From: DASRDB01 sp035652815 | GTDB taxonomy: Bacteria > Chloroflexota > Ktedonobacteria > Ktedonobacterales > Ktedonobacteraceae | NCBI GenBank assembly: GCA_035652815.1 | Contig: DASRDB010000001.1 | Location: 248,001-312,000 of the forward strand | Length of the DNA: 64,000 bases | Direction: 5' to 3' | Shown: positions 51,092 through 59,983 of the stretch, piece after piece | Layout: every line of letters begins with the position of its first letter | Position numbering within the stretch: position 1 is the stretch's first letter | The notes under the pieces: model-generated | The model's input: only the letters and a program-made list of their open reading frames with translations | What the model was told of the DNA's origin: nothing | The model's database searches: none | Translations under genes and position numbers: made by a program

Positions 51092-51818
51092 GCTGCCCAT
51101 CCTCTAGTTCTTTAAAGCGATAGCCAACGCCGCGCTCGGTCAGAATATACTTGGGATGCGCCGGGTCTTTCTCAATCTTCTGGCGCAGGTAGGTGATGTA
51201 GAGACGCAGGTAGTGCGCTTCATCGCGGTACTCGCGCCCCCAGACCTTTGAAAGCAGCGTTTCATGAGTGAGCAGGCGTCCCGCATTGCTGACGAGATGA
51301 TAGAGCAGACGGTACTCGGTTGGGCGCAACACTACCTTCTCGCCGCGCACAAAAACCTCGCGTTTGGAGAAATCGATTTTCAAATCATCATCGACAACGA
51401 TTTCAGTCTTGCGCGCTGGCGCGGCCATAAAGGTGCGGCGCAGCAAGGCGCGTATCCTTGAAAGTAATTCACGCGGGCTGAACGGCTTCGCCAGATAATC
51501 ATCCGCGCCGAGATCAAGGCCGCGAATCTTGTCCTGCTCCGTCTGGCGCACAGTGAGCATAATCACCGGCACCGTTGATACCTCGCGAATATGCTTCAAT
51601 GTTTCAAAACCATCCATCTCAGGCATGGAGACATCCAGTACCACTAAATCAGGCAGATTTTCGCGCAGTTGTTCCAGGGCCTCAATGCCATTGCTGGCCT
51701 CGACCACGCAATAATGTTCCATCTCCAGATTCATGCGCACAAAATCGCGAATGCGCGGCTCGTCATCGACGATCAAAATCGTCATATCACGCGAATCAAA
51801 AACGTCCTTCTCCATCAA
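51084..51818 (-). CDS. OmpR/KdpE-family response regulator
   Basis: 244 residues. Receiver: ILIVDDEPRIRDFV, phosphoacceptor Asp62 in VVLDVSMPEMDG, MLTVRQ switch Thr, and LAKPFSPREL. Winged-helix output at about 145-240: REVFVRGEKVVLRPTEYRLL, LLSKVWGREYRDEAHYLRLY, ILTERGVGYRF. The KdpE-like VRPTE.RLL segment fits. It overlaps the histidine kinase gene by four bases and the protease gene by 8, so kinase, regulator and protease form one transcription unit. Confidence 0.95.
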   Translation of the reverse strand: MMEKDVFDSRDMTILIVDDEPRIRDFVRMNLEMEHYCVVEASNGIEALEQLRENLPDLVVLDVSMPEMDGFETLKHIREVSTVPVIMLTVRQTEQDKIRGLDLGADDYLAKPFSPRELLSRIRALLRRTFMAAPARKTEIVVDDDLKIDFSKREVFVRGEKVVLRPTEYRLLYHLVSNAGRLLTHETLLSKVWGREYRDEAHYLRLYITYLRQKIEKDPAHPKYILTERGVGYRFKELEDGQHG

Positions 51819-53410
51819 AACACCACCATTGGTAATTGCGCTTTCTCCACACGAGGCAGGCTAAACGAGAAAGTCGATCCCTGGTGCAGTTCGCTTTGCA
51901 CCCAGATGCGCCCGCCATGCGCCTCCACAATCGCCCGGCAGATATACAGGCCCAACCCTGCGCCGGGAACAGAGTGGAATGTGCCTGCGCGCGAAAAACG
52001 ATCAAAAATAGCTTCCTGGTCGCGCAACGAAATCCCCATTCCCATATCGCTCACACTGACTATGACCTCGTCTCCTGTAGCGTGGCACGAAACAGTAATC
52101 ACACGCCTTTTCGGTGAATACTTTATAGCATTATCCAGCAAGTTTTGCAGCACCTCTTCGATACGGTCGCGGTCCGCCATCACTGTCGGCAGGTTGGGCG
52201 GCACGTCAAGCCGGAAGGTGACGCCGGGACTTCGAACCCGGAAGCGATGCACCACCTTCTCAACCAGGTTCGCCAGGTCAAGCGGCATCACCTCCATCTG
52301 CAAGCCACCCGCCTGGATGCGCGAGGCATAGAGCAAATTTCCCACCAGCTTGTTGAGGCGGTCGGCCTCTTCCTCGATGGCCTGTAATCTCGTGCGCAGC
52401 ATGTCGGGCGATAGTTCCGCGTCCGTTCTTGCCAGCGTTGAAGCATAGCCCTTGATAATCGCGATAGGCGTCTGCAACTCGTGCGAAATGACCGAAATAA
52501 AGGTTGAACGCTGCTCCTCCTGCTCGCGCTCCCGCGTAATATCACGCACTGTCAGAATGCCGCTTACAGGCTCGCCCCGGCTGGACAATACACAGGAAGC
52601 CGTGACGGCAACATCAAACAATTGCCCATCACGCGCCGCGATCACCATATCACGCCCTACATTTCCTTTTCTGATAAACGCCTGCAAAATCGGTGATTCG
52701 TCCGGCTCCAAAAGGTGACCCTGCCGGTCTTGCGGCTGCAACACATCGAGATAGGAGCATCCAAGTACCTCGCTCTCGTGCCAGCCCGTCAAATGCTCCA
52801 TCGCCGGATTGAAATCCACAATGCGCTGCTCGGTGTCCACCGTGAGAATGCCCGACGCGCTCTCGTGAAAAATGGCCGCCAGCCTTCCCTGTTCGCGCAA
52901 CAAGACCTGCGAACGCAGCGCGGAACGCAAACCCGCCGCGAACTGCGCGATAAACAATGGCAGCACCGTCATCGAGCCATGCGCACCCTCTTCGTAGTCG
53001 GGTACCTGTTCAAAACAGGAACGTCTTCCTATTGGGCGCAAAAAGTGTAAAACACCTATTACTCCTGCATGATCGTACACCATCAACGAGCAGTATTCAA
53101 GTGGGCAGGTATGCTGTTCCTCAGGTATCTCGTTCGCGATACTGAGCCGGGCCGCCATATCCAGTGGCAAAGGCCGTATCACCAGGGGAGAAGCAATATC
53201 CGGCTGCCCATTCCCCACTGTTTGTATCAAACGGTAGTCAGCATCGCTCAGCCGGTAAAAGGTCTCCTCAGCATGGCTCAAAGGATCAAAGGCTTCCTTT
53301 GCCACCACAAATATCCCTGCCTCGCCGCAGAGCAAACGGATTGCGCTGCCAACCAGGAGGGTAATTTGGTCATACAAATCCTTAGACTGTTGTACCTGGG
53401 ACCAGGACAT
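51815..53410 (-). CDS. Sensor histidine kinase (GAF-like, PAS, HisKA, HATPase)
   Basis: About 531 residues from the ATG at 53410 (GGAG six bases upstream; an ATG at 53482 adds 24). No transmembrane helix: the N-terminal ~165 residues look like a GAF-type sensor (ITLLVGSAIRLLCGEAGIFV; GVIGVLHFLRPIG). A PAS domain covers about 176-290 (IFHESASGILTVDTEQRIVD; FNPAMEHLTGW). HisKA has the phosphorylated His at about 310 (VISHELQTPIAIIKGY). The ATPase boxes are NLLDNAIKYSPKRR, SDMGMGIS, and GAGLGLYICRAIVEAHGG. Probably senses an intracellular signal for the regulator and the secreted protease. Confidence 0.92.
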   Translation of the reverse strand: MSWSQVQQSKDLYDQITLLVGSAIRLLCGEAGIFVVAKEAFDPLSHAEETFYRLSDADYRLIQTVGNGQPDIASPLVIRPLPLDMAARLSIANEIPEEQHTCPLEYCSLMVYDHAGVIGVLHFLRPIGRRSCFEQVPDYEEGAHGSMTVLPLFIAQFAAGLRSALRSQVLLREQGRLAAIFHESASGILTVDTEQRIVDFNPAMEHLTGWHESEVLGCSYLDVLQPQDRQGHLLEPDESPILQAFIRKGNVGRDMVIAARDGQLFDVAVTASCVLSSRGEPVSGILTVRDITREREQEEQRSTFISVISHELQTPIAIIKGYASTLARTDAELSPDMLRTRLQAIEEEADRLNKLVGNLLYASRIQAGGLQMEVMPLDLANLVEKVVHRFRVRSPGVTFRLDVPPNLPTVMADRDRIEEVLQNLLDNAIKYSPKRRVITVSCHATGDEVIVSVSDMGMGISLRDQEAIFDRFSRAGTFHSVPGAGLGLYICRAIVEAHGGRIWVQSELHQGSTFSFSLPRVEKAQLPMVVF

Positions 53411-53513
53411 TGAAGGCTCCGTGTGGCACTTGCCAGCATTATGCACCAGTCTATTGTAGCATACCTGGTCTAGCGGGTACACTAGCAGATTGCTTGCAAA
53501 TACCGGGTATTAG

Positions 53514-53542
53514 TCCAGGGCGACCGCGAGGGTCGCCCTGGA
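53514..53542. repeat. Short perfect hairpin between kinase and trmD
   Basis: Twelve-base arms (53514-53525 and 53531-53542) with GCGAG loop; core GGGCGACC. It precedes the trmD promoter and could insulate it. Confidence 0.7.
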
Positions 53543-53560
53543 TTGAAAACTTAGCCTGAC

Positions 53561-53589
53561 TTGCAAATATCTCCACCATACGCTACACT
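53561..53589 (+). promoter_or_regulatory. Putative promoter of trmD
   Basis: TTGCAA (53561-53566), 17-base spacer, TACACT (53584-53589), 29 bases ahead of the start. Confidence 0.55.
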
Positions 53590-53618
53590 GAGACTCGCAA
53601 AACAAGGCGAGGTCAGGC

Positions 53619-54344
53619 ATGCATTTTGACATCTTTACGCTCTTTCCCGATATGTTCGCGGGGCCATTCAACGAGAGCATTTTGAAGCGGGCGCAGGAGC
53701 GCGGGCTGCTCAGCATTGCGCTGCACAATATTCGCGATGCTACAACCGACAGGCATCATGTGGTGGATGATTATCCCTATGGCGGCGGCGCGGGCATGGT
53801 CATGAAACCTGATCCCATCTTCAAAGCAGTTGAGGCGGTGTATCAGGGCGGGCCAATTATCCTGCTCACGCCACAGGGGCGAGTTTTCAACCAATCGATT
53901 GCTCGCGAACTCGCGCGGGAGTCGCGCCTAACGCTCATATGCGGTCACTATGAAGGCGTGGATGAGCGTGTACGGGAGCATCTTGTCACAGATGAAATCT
54001 CGATCGGCGATTTCGTGCTGACGGGCGGCGAACTTGGAGCGATGATTATTGTTGATGCAGTAAGTCGCCTGCTCCCTGGCGTGCTGGGCGGCGAAGAGTC
54101 TACATTGGAAGAGTCGCATAGCGCGGGCCTGCTTGAATATCCACAATATACGCGCCCACCCGAATTTCGCGGCTGGCGTGTACCGGACGTCTTGCTCTCT
54201 GGCAATCATGGCGAGATCGCGAAATGGCGCAGGAAAGAAGCCCTGCGCAGAACAAAAGAACGCCGCCCCGACCTCTTCGCCAAATTGGATTTGAGCAGCA
54301 AACAGGACCAAAAGCTGCTCAAAGAACTGGAACAAGAGTCCTAG
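53619..54344 (+). CDS. trmD: tRNA (guanine37-N1)-methyltransferase
   Basis: 241 residues of the SPOUT class; methylates G37 beside the anticodon to prevent frameshifting. TrmD landmarks: FDIFTLFPDMFAGPFNESIL, DDYPYGGGAGMVMKPDPIF, LICGHYEGVDERV, and the AdoMet knot ISIGDFVLTGGELGAMIIVD with GEESTLEESHSAGLLEYP. The usual rpsP-rimM-rplS neighbours are absent; it has its own promoter. It is followed by the broken YdeI gene. Confidence 0.97.
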   Translation: MHFDIFTLFPDMFAGPFNESILKRAQERGLLSIALHNIRDATTDRHHVVDDYPYGGGAGMVMKPDPIFKAVEAVYQGGPIILLTPQGRVFNQSIARELARESRLTLICGHYEGVDERVREHLVTDEISIGDFVLTGGELGAMIIVDAVSRLLPGVLGGEESTLEESHSAGLLEYPQYTRPPEFRGWRVPDVLLSGNHGEIAKWRRKEALRRTKERRPDLFAKLDLSSKQDQKLLKELEQES

Positions 54345-54362
54345 TTCTGGTACACTATATGC

Positions 54363-54944
54363 ATGAGTAATGCAAAAGATATTCCAACGTTGCCATTCGC
54401 AAGCCAGCAGGATTAGGAGCAGTGGCTTTCCGAACATCATGCCAATGCAGAGGGCATCTGGCTGAAAATAGCCAAAAAAGAAACTGGCATTCCCTCTGTC
54501 TCTTACGCGGAAGCCTTAGATAGCGCCATCTGCTACGGCTGGATCGACGGACAAAAAGCTCCTTTTGATGAGCAATACTGGCTGCAAAAATTCACGCCGC
54601 GCCGTCCCAAAAGCAAGTGGTCAAAGGTCAACTGTGACAAGGCAACGGCCCTCATCGAAGCGGGGAGAATGCAGCCCGCAGGACTGCGGCAGGTTGAACA
54701 GGCAAAAGCAGATGGTCGCTGGGATGAGGCTTACGACTCACAGAGCAAAATAAGCGTCCCCGACGATTTGCAGCGGGAACTGGACAATCACCCAGAGGCA
54801 CAGGCATTCTTCAATACGTTGAACAGCGTCAATCGCTACGCCATCCTCTATCGCATTCAAACGGCCAAGAAGGCGGAGACTCGCGCTGCCCGCATTCAGA
54901 AGTTCGTTGAGATGTTATCAAAGGGCGAGAAAATATATCCGTAG
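54363..54944 (+). pseudogene. YdeI/OmpD-associated family protein with a premature stop
   Basis: Reading from the ATG at 54363 gives MSNAKDIPTLPFASQQD then TAG at 54414-54416, then the frame continues open to 54944 with strong YdeI-type sequence: EQWLSEHHANAEGIWLKIAK, SYAEALDSAICYGWIDGQ, FTPRRPKSKWSKVN, RQVEQAKADGRWDEAYDSQ. At the stop, homologues usually have Trp (W-E-x-W-L), so TGG to TAG is the likely change. No alternative start with a ribosome site precedes the conserved core, so the gene is probably inactive unless the stop is read through. Its final TAG belongs to a REP element. Confidence 0.8.
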
Positions 54945-55033
54945 GGGCGTGGGCTTGCCCCGCCCTCGGGCCAATCAAACACAAATTCATCGGCGTGACC
55001 CAACCAGGGCGGGGCAAGCCCACGCCCCTACGG
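54939..55033. repeat. REP-like family C element supplying stop codons to both flanking genes
   Basis: Arms 54939-54966 and 55006-55033 are complements with core GTAGGGGCGTGGGCTTGCC. The TAG at 54942-54944 ends the YdeI frame and the mirrored TAG (55028-55030 on the minus strand) ends ftsK. Confidence 0.92.
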
Positions 55034-57970
55034 TTGGTCCTGTGAATTGTTGCGGTTGGCCTGTTTTTTCAGGAATTCTTCTTTAGCACGTTCCTCGGCG
55101 ATAATATCGGCTGCCTCATCAGCCATTGTGCGGCCTTCACCACCTGAGCCATTGCGGTCGCGTTTCTCAAGCACTTCGCGGGCGCGTCCGCCAGGTTCCA
55201 TGCGACTGATGACGCCGCGCTCTTCCAGCAGGTCTATCAGGCGGGCGGCACGTGAGTAGCCGATGCGCAGGCGGCGCTGCAAGAGCGAGATCGAGGCGCG
55301 CTCGTATTCCTGAACCACCTGTTCGGCCTGTTCCAGCAGTTCGTCGTCGAGTTCGTATTCGTCGGAGACATGCTCGCTAACTTCCCAACCGGGTTCAACG
55401 GCAGGGGTCGCTCCGCCATTCGCGCCTGCCTGTGCCGCCGCGTGTTCCTCGGCCTGCTGTTTCCAGAAAGCAACCAGCCGCTCGGCCTCGTCATCGGCGA
55501 CGAACGCGCCCTGAATGCGTTCGGGCTTGCCAGCATCGGCGGGCAGGTAGAGCATATCACCGCGCCCAAGCAGGCGTTCCGCGCCACCCATATCAATAAT
55601 GGTGCGCGAGTCTACCGCCGAACTGACCATGAACGAGATACGAGTCGGAATGTTGGCCTTAATCAGGCCCGTAATCACATCGACCGATGGGCGCTGCGTG
55701 GCGATAATCAGGTGAATGCCCGTAGCGCGTGCCAGTTGAGCAAGACGGCAGATGAGACCTTCCACCTCTTCCGGAGCAGCCATCATCAGGTCTGCCAGTT
55801 CGTCGATGATGATAACAATGGCAGGCAGATTTTTCAGCGTTTCGTCGCCACGCGCGATTCGTTCGGCGCGCAGGCGGCGATAACCATCGAGGTTACGCAC
55901 ACCAAGCTGCGAGAAGAGACGATAGCGGCGCTCCATTTCGCCAATAGCAATCTTGAGCAGGCCCACCACCTTGTCTACCTCGGTGACCACCGGAGCAAGC
56001 AGGTGCGGAATGCCGTTATACATGTTGAGTTCGACCATCTTGGGGTCAACCATCAACATGCGTACATCATCGGGTGTGGCCTGAGTCAGGAAGCTGGCGA
56101 TGATGGCGTTGAGGCAGACGCTCTTGCCAGCACCCGTTGCGCCCGCGATGAGTAAGTGCGGCATGCGGGCAAGATCACCAACACGCACAGCGCCCGCGAC
56201 GTCCTTGCCAAGCGCCATCGCGAGTTTCGACTTGGCCTTCGCCGCCGCGTATTCCTTGCTCTCCAGGATTTCGCGCAATGTCACCAGGCGGCTATTCTTA
56301 TTGGGAATTTCTACGCCGACGTAGGGGCGACCAGGAACGGGCGCTTCCATACGAATAGCCTTCGCCTCAAGCACCAGCGCGAGATCGTTCTGCAGGGCCA
56401 TGATGCGGCTGACGCGAGTGCGCTGCTCATAGACGATATTGCCGGATGCATCGCGCACAGGAACGAGACGGCCCTTCTCATCCTGCGTCATCAGGGGCTT
56501 GCCGGTTGGACGAATACCAAAGCGGATGACAGTCGGCCCGATGCTGATATCTTCCGGGCGCACCTCGGCATCGACGCGGAAGCTGCGCAGCGTATCTTGA
56601 ATGATCTTCGCCAATGTGCCGGTATCGTCGCCCATCACCTGCATCTTTACCTCTTCTGGACGATTCAACAGCGAGGTATCGCCAATTTTCCAGGGCGAAT
56701 CGACTGCCGGGGCGGTGCCGTCTGCATTAGCGGCCTTTGTGACAATTTTGGGCTGCTTCCTCAGCAGAGGATTCGGCACAAGCGGCTCCATCTGGTCATG
56801 CGGCCCGGGCACAGGCCCGGGACTTCCATTAGAGGCGCGTTCATCAAAAGGCAGGGGCTGCTGTCTCGCGCCTTTGACCGCCTCTTGATGCTCAGCCCGG
56901 TTCATGGGCAGGGGCGGGCGGGAACCACGCGGGACGTTGCCGACCTGCTGCCTGTGCAGGTTGATATCGTTGAGCGGGTCGTCATCTTCAAAATCCTCGT
57001 CGAAGTCGAAGTCGATTATGTCTTCTTCATCGTCTTCTTTGACATCAGCAACCTTCCGACGTGGAGCGCCCTGCATCTCGTCTGCCTCAGCAATGGCCGT
57101 TCCCATATAACGGCTATATTTGGGACGCTGGCCGAGATAAGGCGAAGGGCCGGTTATATTGCTCGTGGTCTTGCGCTGTGGATCCGCCAGCACCTTTCTG
57201 CCAAAACGAAACACAGCACGCAAATGAGAATAGCGCAGGCGAAAAGCATAAATCGCTACCAGGACCAACAGACCAAGCACCAGCACGTGTTGCACCACTG
57301 CTGGCCAGCCCAGAAGCGGGTTTGATAGCCAGGCACCCAGAACTCCGGCAGGCTGATTTCCCAGCAACAAACGGCTCTCTGCTAAAAGCAGCAAGAGCAT
57401 CAACAACACACCGAAGACCAGCGACCAGCGAATAAAACGAATATTGCGTATGCCCTCGATCAGGTGAGCAAGGGCAAAAGCGATCAGGCCAATTGAAAGC
57501 GGGTAGACCGCCCAGCCGAAAAAGGTCTGGAAGAATTCGCCAAGCGGGTGAAAGATGGGAACCTTTTGCCAGACGGTGAGGGCAGCAAACAGCAGTAGCG
57601 ATAAGAGCAGCAAAATAATGCTGTAGACGCGCTGCTGGTGGTGCGGCTCAAGCGATTGCCATTTATCGCGCATCTTGCCGATTACTCGTGAATCGGCAGG
57701 TGGTGGTGTCTCCTGGACAGGAGCAGGGCGCTTCGACCCACTCCCCTTTTTGCTCGAGGCAGGAGATTGCTTGCTCGAACGCGATGAACGGGCAGGCACA
57801 GGATTATTCTGGCGCTGGCGCGAAGCCGAAGCGCCGGAACGCTGTTCGACACGCATTGATTGCGAACCAATGCTTCCCGCTGCCTTGCTCACCCGAGAAG
57901 TCTTTCCCGTGTCGATGCTTGGCCCGGCGCGTCCCTGCTGCTCTTCTTTTCTCTGTCCTTTTGCCGCCAT
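55028..57970 (-). CDS. ftsK: DNA translocase FtsK/SpoIIIE
   Basis: 980 residues. A very basic, Ser-rich N-terminus (1-95) precedes about four membrane helices (about 115-245), then an acidic linker (EDDEEDIIDFDFDEDFEDDD, near 310-330). The motor has Walker A GATGAGKSVCLNAI near residue 610, Walker B VIIIDELADLMM, and IHLIIATQRPSVDVITGLIK. The C-terminal gamma winged helix that reads KOPS-type sites is present (ISLLQRRLRIGYSRAARLID). FtsK pumps DNA through the septum and clears chromosome dimers. Start: ATG with AGGAGG nine bases upstream. The stop codon belongs to a REP element. Confidence 0.96.
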   Translation of the reverse strand: MAAKGQRKEEQQGRAGPSIDTGKTSRVSKAAGSIGSQSMRVEQRSGASASRQRQNNPVPARSSRSSKQSPASSKKGSGSKRPAPVQETPPPADSRVIGKMRDKWQSLEPHHQQRVYSIILLLLSLLLFAALTVWQKVPIFHPLGEFFQTFFGWAVYPLSIGLIAFALAHLIEGIRNIRFIRWSLVFGVLLMLLLLLAESRLLLGNQPAGVLGAWLSNPLLGWPAVVQHVLVLGLLVLVAIYAFRLRYSHLRAVFRFGRKVLADPQRKTTSNITGPSPYLGQRPKYSRYMGTAIAEADEMQGAPRRKVADVKEDDEEDIIDFDFDEDFEDDDPLNDINLHRQQVGNVPRGSRPPLPMNRAEHQEAVKGARQQPLPFDERASNGSPGPVPGPHDQMEPLVPNPLLRKQPKIVTKAANADGTAPAVDSPWKIGDTSLLNRPEEVKMQVMGDDTGTLAKIIQDTLRSFRVDAEVRPEDISIGPTVIRFGIRPTGKPLMTQDEKGRLVPVRDASGNIVYEQRTRVSRIMALQNDLALVLEAKAIRMEAPVPGRPYVGVEIPNKNSRLVTLREILESKEYAAAKAKSKLAMALGKDVAGAVRVGDLARMPHLLIAGATGAGKSVCLNAIIASFLTQATPDDVRMLMVDPKMVELNMYNGIPHLLAPVVTEVDKVVGLLKIAIGEMERRYRLFSQLGVRNLDGYRRLRAERIARGDETLKNLPAIVIIIDELADLMMAAPEEVEGLICRLAQLARATGIHLIIATQRPSVDVITGLIKANIPTRISFMVSSAVDSRTIIDMGGAERLLGRGDMLYLPADAGKPERIQGAFVADDEAERLVAFWKQQAEEHAAAQAGANGGATPAVEPGWEVSEHVSDEYELDDELLEQAEQVVQEYERASISLLQRRLRIGYSRAARLIDLLEERGVISRMEPGGRAREVLEKRDRNGSGGEGRTMADEAADIIAEERAKEEFLKKQANRNNSQDQP

Positions 57971-58049
57971 CTCCTGGTTCCTCCTTTGAAAGAGACACGA
58001 ACACTGCTAATGATAGCGCATATGTTCCAGGGAAGCAAGGGGGAAAAAA

Positions 58050-58103
58050 GTCCAAAAATGAGATGCCAGCTTGGCGGAACAAGCTGGCATCTCATTTTTG
58101 GAC
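58050..58103. terminator. Perfect 23-bp inverted repeat at the end of the RNase J gene
   Basis: Exact arms 58050-58072 and 58081-58103, eight-base loop. Minus-strand reading of the hairpin ends with GGAC then TTTTTTCCCCC, giving a U-tract, so it works as an intrinsic terminator for the gene ending at 58111. Confidence 0.82.
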
Positions 58104-58110
58104 CATACTG

Positions 58111-59772
58111 TTATACTTCCATAACGACCGGCAAGATCATCGGCCTGCGATGCGTCTTATCGTAAAGGTACTCGCTCAGTGTGTGGCGAATCTTATCCTT
58201 GACGAAGGCCCAATCAGAGGAATGGCCGTTGAGACTGACAAACGATTCCAGCACGCGTTCGCGGGCGCTATCGAGCAGTTCTTCCGAGTCGCGCATGTAG
58301 ACGAAGCCGCGTGTGACGATATCCGGCCCGGCAAGCGGCTGTCCGGTCTCTTTATCAACCGTCAGCACCACCATGAGGATGCCATCCTGCGCCAGCACCT
58401 GGCGGTCGCGCAGCACAATCTGTCCCACATCGCCTACACCCAGGCCGTCAACAAAGACGTTACCGCAAGCAGTATGATCGACCACCTTCGCCGAATCCTG
58501 CGTCACCTGCACGATGTCGCCATCTTCGGCAATCACGATATGATCTTCAGGAATGCCGAGCGAATAGGCCAGTTTAGCATGTAAAACAAGCTGGCGGTAT
58601 TCGCCATGTATGGGCATGAAGAACTTCGGGCGCAGCAGGTTGAGCATCAATTTCTGCTCTTCCTGGGCGGCGTGACCCGACACATGCACATTGGCGATGC
58701 CCTGGTACAGCACCTCGGCTCCCTGGCGGAACAGGTTGTTGATGGTGCGGTTCACCATCTTCTCGTTGCCGGGAACGGGCGTGGCCGAAAGAATGACCGT
58801 ATCACCCGGCTGAATGCGCACAAGGCGATGATCCTGGTTCGCGATGCGCGTCAAAGCCGAAGTTGGCTCACCCTGGCTGCCTGTACAGATGATGACCACA
58901 CGATCCGGCGGGAACTTGTTGATATCCTCGGCGCGGATGAGCATGCTCTTCGGAATGCGCAGGTAGCCCAGATCGAGCGCCATCTGCACGTTGTTAACCA
59001 TGCTGCGGCCAACCAGCGCCACCACACGCTCGTAACGCTCGGCGGTATCCACCACTTGCTGCACCCGTGAAAGCAGCGAGGCGAAGGTTGCAATGATAAT
59101 ACGACCGGGCGCGTTGGCGAAAATCTTGTCGAACGAATCGTTGATGACGCGCTCCGAAGGCGTGTAGCCCGGCGACTCAACGCGCGTGCTATCGCCCATC
59201 ATGAGCAGCACTCCCTCGTTCCCAAGACGGGCCAATGTGCCAAAATCAGCGGGACGTCCATCGATGGGTGTGTAATCAAACTTGTAATCACCGGTGTGGA
59301 AAACGGTGCCAATGGGCGTATGAATGGCAATCGCGGTGGCATCGGGAACGCTGTGATTGACGCGCACGATCTCCACCACACACTGCCCGGCCTGCACCCT
59401 ATCGCCCGGCTCTACCACGTTGATTGAGGCGATTTCCTGCAACTTATGCTCGCGCAGCTTGACGTTGATTAAACCCTGGGTAAGACGGGTAGCATAAACG
59501 GGAGGGAAACCTAGCATGGGTAGAATATAAGGCAGGCTACCTATATGATCTTCATGTCCATGCGTAATAAAGATGCCGCGAATATTTTGCTTTTTATCGT
59601 TCAGGTAGGTCGTATCGGGAATAACCAGGTCTACGCCGAACATTTCTTCATCAGGGAACATTAATCCCAAATCAATAATGATGATGTCATCGCCATATTC
59701 CACGACCATCATGTTCTTTCCGACCTCTCCCAGTCCTCCCAGAGGGATCAGTCGAATACTTTCAGTTGTCAA
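58111..59772 (-). CDS. rnj: Ribonuclease J
   Basis: 553 residues, metallo-beta-lactamase plus beta-CASP nuclease with 5'-3' exo- and endonuclease activity in mRNA decay and rRNA maturation. Metal motif HGHEDH (71-76), with GDYKFDYTP and later SGHAAQEEQKLM supplying further ligands; CTGSQGEP is the beta-CASP signature; FMPIHGEYRQL follows. The C-terminal ~100 residues are the usual RNase J domain. It starts at a TTG at 59772 with AGGAGG 11 bases upstream. The neighbouring ftsK gene lies downstream on the same strand. Confidence 0.95.
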   Translation of the reverse strand: MTTESIRLIPLGGLGEVGKNMMVVEYGDDIIIIDLGLMFPDEEMFGVDLVIPDTTYLNDKKQNIRGIFITHGHEDHIGSLPYILPMLGFPPVYATRLTQGLINVKLREHKLQEIASINVVEPGDRVQAGQCVVEIVRVNHSVPDATAIAIHTPIGTVFHTGDYKFDYTPIDGRPADFGTLARLGNEGVLLMMGDSTRVESPGYTPSERVINDSFDKIFANAPGRIIIATFASLLSRVQQVVDTAERYERVVALVGRSMVNNVQMALDLGYLRIPKSMLIRAEDINKFPPDRVVIICTGSQGEPTSALTRIANQDHRLVRIQPGDTVILSATPVPGNEKMVNRTINNLFRQGAEVLYQGIANVHVSGHAAQEEQKLMLNLLRPKFFMPIHGEYRQLVLHAKLAYSLGIPEDHIVIAEDGDIVQVTQDSAKVVDHTACGNVFVDGLGVGDVGQIVLRDRQVLAQDGILMVVLTVDKETGQPLAGPDIVTRGFVYMRDSEELLDSARERVLESFVSLNGHSSDWAFVKDKIRHTLSEYLYDKTHRRPMILPVVMEV

Positions 59773-59983
59773 AGTACAAAAAACCTCCTCACTACACTTA
59801 CGTATGTAGCGTTACTAAACACTGCTATCTCATTGATCTATCTTCACTCCTGCCTTCGCTACAGGAGTAAAAGCCAAAAGAAATATGTTCTCTATAGTAA
59901 TAAAACACGCAATGATGCCATATTATGCCATTTAAAAGTGTAGCATATTGGCTAAGAAAATACAAGCGACTTTTTTGCAGACC

